Origin: an uncultured Acidimicrobiia bacterium
GTDB taxonomy: Bacteria; Actinomycetota; Acidimicrobiia; Spongiisociales; UBA5794
DNA: 10,036 nt
Reading direction: 5' to 3'
NCBI GenBank assembly: GCA_913031525.1
Contig: CAJWGC010000032.1
Span: 1-10,036 of the forward strand
This document shows positions 5,999 to 10,036 of the stretch, in pieces. Under the pieces are notes generated by a model that saw only the letters and a list, made by a program, of their open reading frames with translations, was not told where the DNA came from and searched no databases. The translations under genes were made by a program, and so were the position numbers. How positions within the stretch are numbered: the stretch's first letter is position 1; every line of letters starts with the position of its first letter.

Positions 5999-6823
5999 AT
6001 GGAATGCGCCGTGTTTCCTTACAGGCTGAAAGAGATCGCTGATCTAAACCTCGCAGAATTTCATCGCGAGACCATCAGAGCTGTGAATGGTGACATCTCA
6101 GAACACAACGGCATGCTGATGTTCGCGAGTTCTCTTAAACAAGCGACCCCGGCAATGGTTAACGGTGCAATACCGTTGCACCGAACACTAGATCCGCGTC
6201 ATGCTCTTCTCGCTACTATCCGATTCTTCGCCACACGACGTCATGGCTTCACGCTTATCTTGCGCGAGACAGACCAGGATCTAGAAAAAGCTTCAATCGA
6301 CAGCGGCCTCAAACTGACGCACCAAGAGCCCGCAATGATCTTAAAGAAACGTCCCATACCTTCACCCTTGCCGGACAGTTGCGAAATTCGACAGGTCGTA
6401 GATTCTCTCGACGTACTCGCATTTCACCGAATAGCAGTAACTGGACATGCCTCCAACAAGATTGCACGCAAAGCGGTAGACCTGTTGTTGTCGCGTCAGC
6501 AAGCACTCATCGGAGTCAACAAAGCGGCGTTCGTCGCCTACAAAGAAGGAAGTCCAGCTTCATGTGCCATGACACTCGTTAGCCACGGTGCCGCCTTCAT
6601 CGGATGGGTAGCGACTGATCCCAACTACCGAAAACACGGACTTGGCACTGCCGTCACACTGGCAGCAATAGAGGCTGGATTTGCGATGGGAGCACAAGTT
6701 GCTTCTCTCCAAACATCCGCAATGGCCCGATCGATCTACGAGCGTATCGGTTTCATCGAAATCGGACGCTACCGGGAGTACACCGCAGAATCGAAAGTGC
6801 TCGTCGATCATGAAAAAAATTAA
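5999..6823 (+). CDS. Two-part GNAT-family N-acetyltransferase
   Basis: 274 residues. The C-terminal half (about 128-274) is a GNAT domain that would transfer an acyl group from acyl-CoA to an amine. The acetyl-CoA pyrophosphate loop is RKHGLG at 211-216, preceded by the strand FIGWVATDPNY and followed by the helix AVTLAAIEAGFAMGA. SIYERIGF at 245-252 and IGRYREY are the usual closing motif. The N-terminal half (about 1-120, including ATRRHGFTLILRETDQDLE and EPAMILKK) resembles the degenerate first domain of two-domain actinobacterial GNAT proteins. The ATG at 5999 has no clear ribosome binding site; GTG at 6011, with GGA a short distance upstream, is an alternative start four codons later. 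It lies 51 bases after the lyase and overlaps the permease gene by 14 bases, so it belongs to the same transcript. It may modify or detoxify an amine intermediate; this is inference. Confidence 0.82.
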   Translation: MECAVFPYRLKEIADLNLAEFHRETIRAVNGDISEHNGMLMFASSLKQATPAMVNGAIPLHRTLDPRHALLATIRFFATRRHGFTLILRETDQDLEKASIDSGLKLTHQEPAMILKKRPIPSPLPDSCEIRQVVDSLDVLAFHRIAVTGHASNKIARKAVDLLLSRQQALIGVNKAAFVAYKEGSPASCAMTLVSHGAAFIGWVATDPNYRKHGLGTAVTLAAIEAGFAMGAQVASLQTSAMARSIYERIGFIEIGRYREYTAESKVLVDHEKN

Positions 6824-7739
6824 TCAGACTGCGTTACCAAAAATCTCTGTATGGGGGGGTTTGTTCATCGTCAGCATCGGATGGGGTACGGGGGGAACAG
6901 CCATTCGATACCTGTATAACAACGGAGAGGCGCCGTTCACCCTTATAGCGGTGCGTACCATCATCGCTGCGTTAGCTCTGATCGTATTTCTCGCTTTCTG
7001 GAATCCTGAGATTCCAAAGGATCCCCTTACTTGGAAAGTGGGGGCAGTACTCGGAGTCTCCTACCTATGTGCCTTTAGTTGCTTCGTTGCCATGCTTGGA
7101 CATGCCTCAGCTGGCTTCGCTGGCTTATTCGGTGGACTTTCCCCCTTGACAACGGCAGTTTGGGCGGCATATATCTTTAGAGATCAACGTTTGCAAAAAA
7201 AGACGATGATGGGACTGCTACTTGGGGGCATGGGGATCCTCGTCCTAGCGTTGAACAACGACAGCGGACTTGCTATTGCCGGCCGCCCGATAATCGCTCT
7301 CGGATTTGGAATCATCTCCGTCACCTTGATTGGCTTCGGTGTCGCCTACTCGAATCGCCACGCCGAGGCAGTAGATGCCGCCCAACTGACTGCCATCCAA
7401 ATGTCAATCAGTTCTGTCCTATCGATACTCCTGGCCTATCTGATCGAAGGTGGTTCGTTCTCTTACTCAGCGGGTAGCTGGCTAGCTGTGGCGTACCTAG
7501 GGATTATTGCCACAGCTATGCCCTTTGTGCTGTTTCTCATCATCCTTCGCCAAACCATGGCTATTCGAGCATCCCTCGTAGGCTATTTGATTCCCGTCAT
7601 TGCCGTAACCTCAGGGTTGCTGATCCTCGACGAGAAACTCCAGTGGGGAATTATCGGTGGAGGTGCTCTCATCCTCATGGGCCTCTTGATAGCGAACCGA
7701 TCAGAGCTTCATCATGAAAATAATTTGCTCGGTAGATAG
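6810..7739 (+). CDS. EamA/DMT-superfamily permease
   Basis: 309 residues, almost wholly hydrophobic, with about ten membrane segments arranged as two repeated five-helix EamA domains (roughly 12-148 and 160-296). Typical features are the opening WGGLFIVSIGWGTGGTAIRY, the loop after helix 4 carrying GGLSPLTTAVWAAYIFRDQR, and the closing half ASLVGYLIPVIAVTSGLL, then LDEKL and GGGALILMGLLIANR. The family moves amino acids, sugars or other metabolites across the cytoplasmic membrane, often as exporters. ATG at 6810 is chosen because translation further upstream only reads the GNAT gene in another frame; the 14-base overlap suggests translational coupling. In this cluster it could import the substrate or export a toxic amine or amino acid; the direction cannot be read from sequence. 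Confidence 0.9.
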   Translation: MKKINQTALPKISVWGGLFIVSIGWGTGGTAIRYLYNNGEAPFTLIAVRTIIAALALIVFLAFWNPEIPKDPLTWKVGAVLGVSYLCAFSCFVAMLGHASAGFAGLFGGLSPLTTAVWAAYIFRDQRLQKKTMMGLLLGGMGILVLALNNDSGLAIAGRPIIALGFGIISVTLIGFGVAYSNRHAEAVDAAQLTAIQMSISSVLSILLAYLIEGGSFSYSAGSWLAVAYLGIIATAMPFVLFLIILRQTMAIRASLVGYLIPVIAVTSGLLILDEKLQWGIIGGGALILMGLLIANRSELHHENNLLGR

Positions 7740-7816
7740 CGATCAAATGGGGCTCTGAGACAGCTTCGGACTAAGTTCTCAACAGACGCAACGGAACCTC
7801 GAGAAAGAGTCCAGCC

Positions 7817-8602
7817 GTGAGCTATCGATTTGACCTCTCGGGACGACGGGCGATCGTTACCGGCGCAGCTCGCGGTCTCGGATTGCAAATGGGAATAGGC
7901 CTGGCAGAGGCTGGCGCGGAGGTTTGGGCTCTCGACGTCCTAGACGATCAATTTGACGAGGCATCACAAACCGTCGACGAGGCAGGCTTATCAATCGTTT
8001 TTCGTAGTTGTGACGTCACTAAAACATCTGATGTAGCTGCAGTCGCGGCAGCAGCAAATGACGGAAAAGACCTGATCCTTGTTAACAACGCAGGCATAGG
8101 AGAGCGCAGTCCGATGATGGACTTGCCTCGCGAGGAGTGGAATAGAGTCCTCGACGTCAACGCCTATGGAATGTTTCTTTGTGCTCGCGATTTTGGGTCC
8201 ATCATGCTCCAGAAGGGCCACGGCTCGATTGTCAACATCGCCTCGGTGTACGGATTTTTAGGTGCCGACAGCCGACTCTACGTAATGGGGGACGAAAACC
8301 CCATGTCGTCGGCCTACGCGACAAGTAAAGGAGGAGTCATCGCACTCACCCGGTCACTAGCCGTAGCCTGGGCAAACCGAGGAGTCAGAGTTAACTCAAT
8401 CTCTCCCGGAATGTTCCTCACCGAAAAAACTACCGACATCGCCGACGAGGAGGGCAAGAAAAGAATCCTCGAACGAACCCCGATGGCTCGATTCGGTAGA
8501 CCTGAGGACCTCATCGGTGCTGTCGTATACCTCGCATCAGACGCTTCTTCGTTTGTAACCGGCCATAACCTCGTCGTAGACGGTGGTTGGTCAGTTTGGT
8601 GA
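7817..8602 (+). CDS. Short-chain dehydrogenase/reductase (classical SDR)
   Basis: A 261-residue cytoplasmic oxidoreductase of standard length for classical SDRs. The dinucleotide-binding motif TGAARGLG is at 15-22. Asp40 at the end of the second strand (VWALD) predicts NAD rather than NADP. The NNAG motif is at 90-93. The catalytic residues N115, S143, Y167 and K171 are all present (VLDVNAYG; IASVYG; YATSK). SPGMF and the C-terminal VVYLASDASSFVTGHNLVVD followed by GGW are typical. The GTG start at 7817 has AGAAAGAG about seven bases upstream. There is a 77-base gap after the permease and only four bases before the next ATG. Expected to interconvert an alcohol and a ketone in the pathway; the substrate is not predictable. 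Confidence 0.93.
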   Translation: MSYRFDLSGRRAIVTGAARGLGLQMGIGLAEAGAEVWALDVLDDQFDEASQTVDEAGLSIVFRSCDVTKTSDVAAVAAAANDGKDLILVNNAGIGERSPMMDLPREEWNRVLDVNAYGMFLCARDFGSIMLQKGHGSIVNIASVYGFLGADSRLYVMGDENPMSSAYATSKGGVIALTRSLAVAWANRGVRVNSISPGMFLTEKTTDIADEEGKKRILERTPMARFGRPEDLIGAVVYLASDASSFVTGHNLVVDGGWSVW

Positions 8603-8606
8603 TCTC

Positions 8607-9734
8607 ATGAATCCGGAGGAAGTTCGCAATCTGTATCCACTGCTAGCAGAACGAGCATTCTTATTTAGCGGAGGCCTGGCGCCGGCTTCGTTAAGAACGA
8701 AGCAAGCGATTGAGCGCTTCACCAACGAACTCACGTTTGAAACGGCTGAACGTTATAAAAATCTCAATGAGGAATACCGAATTGTCCAACAATTATTCGC
8801 TGGCCTAATAGGGGCCGATCAATCTGAGATCGTCATCACAGATACAACAGCGGCTGGCTCCAACCTTGCCGTAGAAATGATCGAAAGATCCCCAGGCACC
8901 AACGTGGTTGTAGATCACTTCGGTTACGGATCCTCGATTTATCCGTGGAAACTTCCTTCGAGACAGCACATCGAGTTGCGTTTCGTCGCGCCTCGAGCAC
9001 GAACCATTCACATCGACGATTTGGCAGCTGCAGTGGACAACGACACTATCGCTATCAGCGTTTCTCATGTCTCGGAAATGACGGGGTTTCGACATGATCT
9101 CGAAACTATCGGGACACTTGCCGCTGACTATGGAGCAGCTCTCCTGGTCGACGCGATGCAATCGGCCGGCGCCCTGCAAATCGATGTACATTCCGCTGGA
9201 GTGCACTTCTTGTCTTGCGGTGCAATGAAGTGGCTCCTCGGCTCATCTGGAGTTGGGTTCTTCTACTGCAACGAGCAGTACCTCCAAGGCTTACCGCCAC
9301 GGGCAGGGATTACGGGGTTCGCATCTCAGACTGTGCCGTGGCCGGAACGCACTCTCGAACCTGAAACCGGTGCCGATCGCCTTCGACTCGGAGCGCCCAA
9401 TCTGATAGGCCTTGCCGCTACCAAACCAGGACTCGAGATCTTGCACGAAACTGGAATGCAAACAGTCGAACGTCACGTGTTAGACCTCTCCGGCTATTGC
9501 ATTGATCAACTGCAATCCCGGGATCTGACAGTCTTGACACCTACACCAGAGCATCTTCGAGCCGGGATAGTCGCCATCGAATTAGAGAACGCTTCAGAAG
9601 TATGCTCGCACATGGCTTCTCGTGGTGTTGACGGCTGGTCGTACGGCAACATGCTGCGTGTGGACCCACACATCTTCAACAACCGAGGCGACATCGATCG
9701 ATTCTTGGCAGCTCTAGATGAATCCTCGCGATGA
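8607..9734 (+). CDS. Class V aminotransferase-fold PLP enzyme
   Basis: 375 residues, fold type I, class V (cysteine desulfurase / isopenicillin N epimerase / kynureninase-like group). The PLP-binding region shows ISVSHVSEMTGFRHDLETIG at 150-169, then LLVDAMQSAGA at 179-189 with Asp182 pairing to the pyridine nitrogen. The Schiff-base lysine is K208 in AMKWLLGSSGVGFFY. LRLGAPNLIGLAA near 259-271 matches the conserved segment that usually reads GTPN. The desulfurase active-site cysteine loop is not evident, which argues against a NifS/SufS role. ATG at 8607 is chosen, four bases after the SDR stop with GGTGA just before it; a GTG at 8583 would overlap the SDR gene and add eight residues. Likely reactions are transamination, epimerisation or beta-elimination of an amino acid intermediate. 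It is the second, unrelated PLP enzyme in the cluster. Confidence 0.87.
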   Translation: MNPEEVRNLYPLLAERAFLFSGGLAPASLRTKQAIERFTNELTFETAERYKNLNEEYRIVQQLFAGLIGADQSEIVITDTTAAGSNLAVEMIERSPGTNVVVDHFGYGSSIYPWKLPSRQHIELRFVAPRARTIHIDDLAAAVDNDTIAISVSHVSEMTGFRHDLETIGTLAADYGAALLVDAMQSAGALQIDVHSAGVHFLSCGAMKWLLGSSGVGFFYCNEQYLQGLPPRAGITGFASQTVPWPERTLEPETGADRLRLGAPNLIGLAATKPGLEILHETGMQTVERHVLDLSGYCIDQLQSRDLTVLTPTPEHLRAGIVAIELENASEVCSHMASRGVDGWSYGNMLRVDPHIFNNRGDIDRFLAALDESSR

Positions 9735-9842
9735 TCTATCAGCAAATAAACGATTCTCTAAAAAGAGATTCGTCGCAAAATTAACAATTCAAAATTAGCC
9801 ACCCCTGCTTTGCCCTCGCACCGCGATTACGATACGCGCACT
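9735..9842 (+). terminator. Intergenic spacer with an imperfect hairpin at 9751-9772
   Basis: This A+T-rich spacer holds CGATTCTCT and AGAGATTCG around an AAAA loop (one T-T mismatch in a nine-base stem). No clean T-tract follows, so it is at best a weak or attenuating terminator between the class V enzyme and the E1 gene. TTAACA at 9781 resembles a -35 box, but no matching -10 box was found at proper spacing. Confidence 0.25.
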
Positions 9843-10036
9843 GTGGAAGTCCTCGACCGAAACGTTTTAATCGATCTCTACGAACGTATGGTCAGAATTC
9901 GGTTCTTCGAGGAAAAAGTCCAGGAGCTGCATGGACTTGGCAAGCTACCTGGCTTCGTTCATCTCTACATCGGTGAAGAGGCCGTTGGAGTCGGAGCGGG
10001 CGCCGCCCAGCAAGCGCATTTCGATCGACAAGAGCA
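9843..10036 (+). CDS. Thiamine diphosphate-dependent dehydrogenase E1 alpha subunit, 5' part only
   Basis: From GTG at 9843 the frame reads VEVLDRNVLIDLYERMVRIR, then FFEEKVQELHGLGKLPGFVH and LYIGEEAVGVGAGAA, to the right edge. This is the N-terminus of E1 alpha of the acetoin, pyruvate or branched-chain 2-oxo-acid dehydrogenase family: the LY.RMV.IR.FEEKV helix followed by G(K)xPGFVHLYIGEEAV. The GKLPGFVHLYIGEEAV form is closest to acetoin dehydrogenase-type proteins. E1 alpha/beta performs the thiamine-dependent decarboxylation or C-C cleavage and hands the acyl group to E2 lipoamide. No ribosome binding site is visible before the GTG; the frame is open back to 9762, but that stretch contains no ATG. 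The last dozen residues (QQAHFDRQEQ) do not look like the family, which usually continues toward an STHRGHGH motif. This may be an edge artefact or divergence. Confidence 0.8.
   Translation, partial: MEVLDRNVLIDLYERMVRIRFFEEKVQELHGLGKLPGFVHLYIGEEAVGVGAGAAQQAHFDRQE

Noticed and set aside
6681..6809. N-terminal extension of the permease by 43 residues
   Set aside because: The segment is the GNAT coding region read in another frame and is not membrane-like. The ATG at 6810 gives a normal EamA start.
7740..7816. Possible promoter or attenuator between the permease and SDR genes
   Set aside because: No convincing -35/-10 pair or strong hairpin was found; only a five-base TTCTC…GAGAA match, which is expected by chance.
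8607..9734. Cysteine desulfurase (NifS/SufS/IscS) identity for the class V enzyme
   Set aside because: The expected active-site cysteine loop is not evident and the neighbours are catabolic rather than Fe-S assembly genes.

Overview
The window looks like actinobacterial DNA. The evidence is the frequent GTG/TTG starts, the tightly overlapping operon genes and the style of the encoded enzymes; the genus cannot be named from sequence alone. By hand count of sampled lines, positions 1 to about 560 run at roughly 65-70% G+C. The rest is clearly lower, about 45-57% in the lines just right of the join. The composition change coincides with a break in two genes.

Layout. (1) Positions 1-558, minus strand: the middle part of a flavin monoamine oxidase. 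Its FAD-binding N-terminus is missing at an internal join, and its C-terminus runs off the window. (2) About 560-4805, minus strand: a compact operon read right to left. It encodes the FAD subunit, the 2Fe-2S subunit and the molybdopterin subunit of a xanthine dehydrogenase-family hydroxylase, then a MoaD/ThiS-like sulfur carrier, then an SRPBCC (CoxG-like) protein. The last gene is cut at the join and reads out of frame into the amine oxidase. (3) 4806-4897: a divergent intergenic region with an 8-bp inverted repeat. (4) 4898-9734, plus strand: a fold-type-II PLP lyase (threonine dehydratase-like), a two-part GNAT protein, an EamA/DMT permease, an SDR oxidoreductase and a class V aminotransferase-fold PLP enzyme. 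(5) 9843 to the end: the start of a thiamine diphosphate-dependent E1 alpha subunit (acetoin/pyruvate/branched-chain dehydrogenase type), running off the right edge.

Reading as a system. The two divergent transcription units look like one catabolic locus: a molybdenum hydroxylase with its own sulfur carrier and SRPBCC helper, two unlike PLP enzymes, an alcohol/ketone dehydrogenase, a small-molecule permease and a 2-oxo-acid/acetoin-type E1. This suggests stepwise breakdown of a nitrogen-containing substrate, possibly an N-heterocycle or hydroxylated amine, but the substrate is not readable from sequence and I know no described pathway with this gene set. The join near 560 is either a real recombination or island boundary, or an assembly chimera. 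No transposase, integrase, att-like repeat, tRNA, rRNA or CRISPR array is visible.
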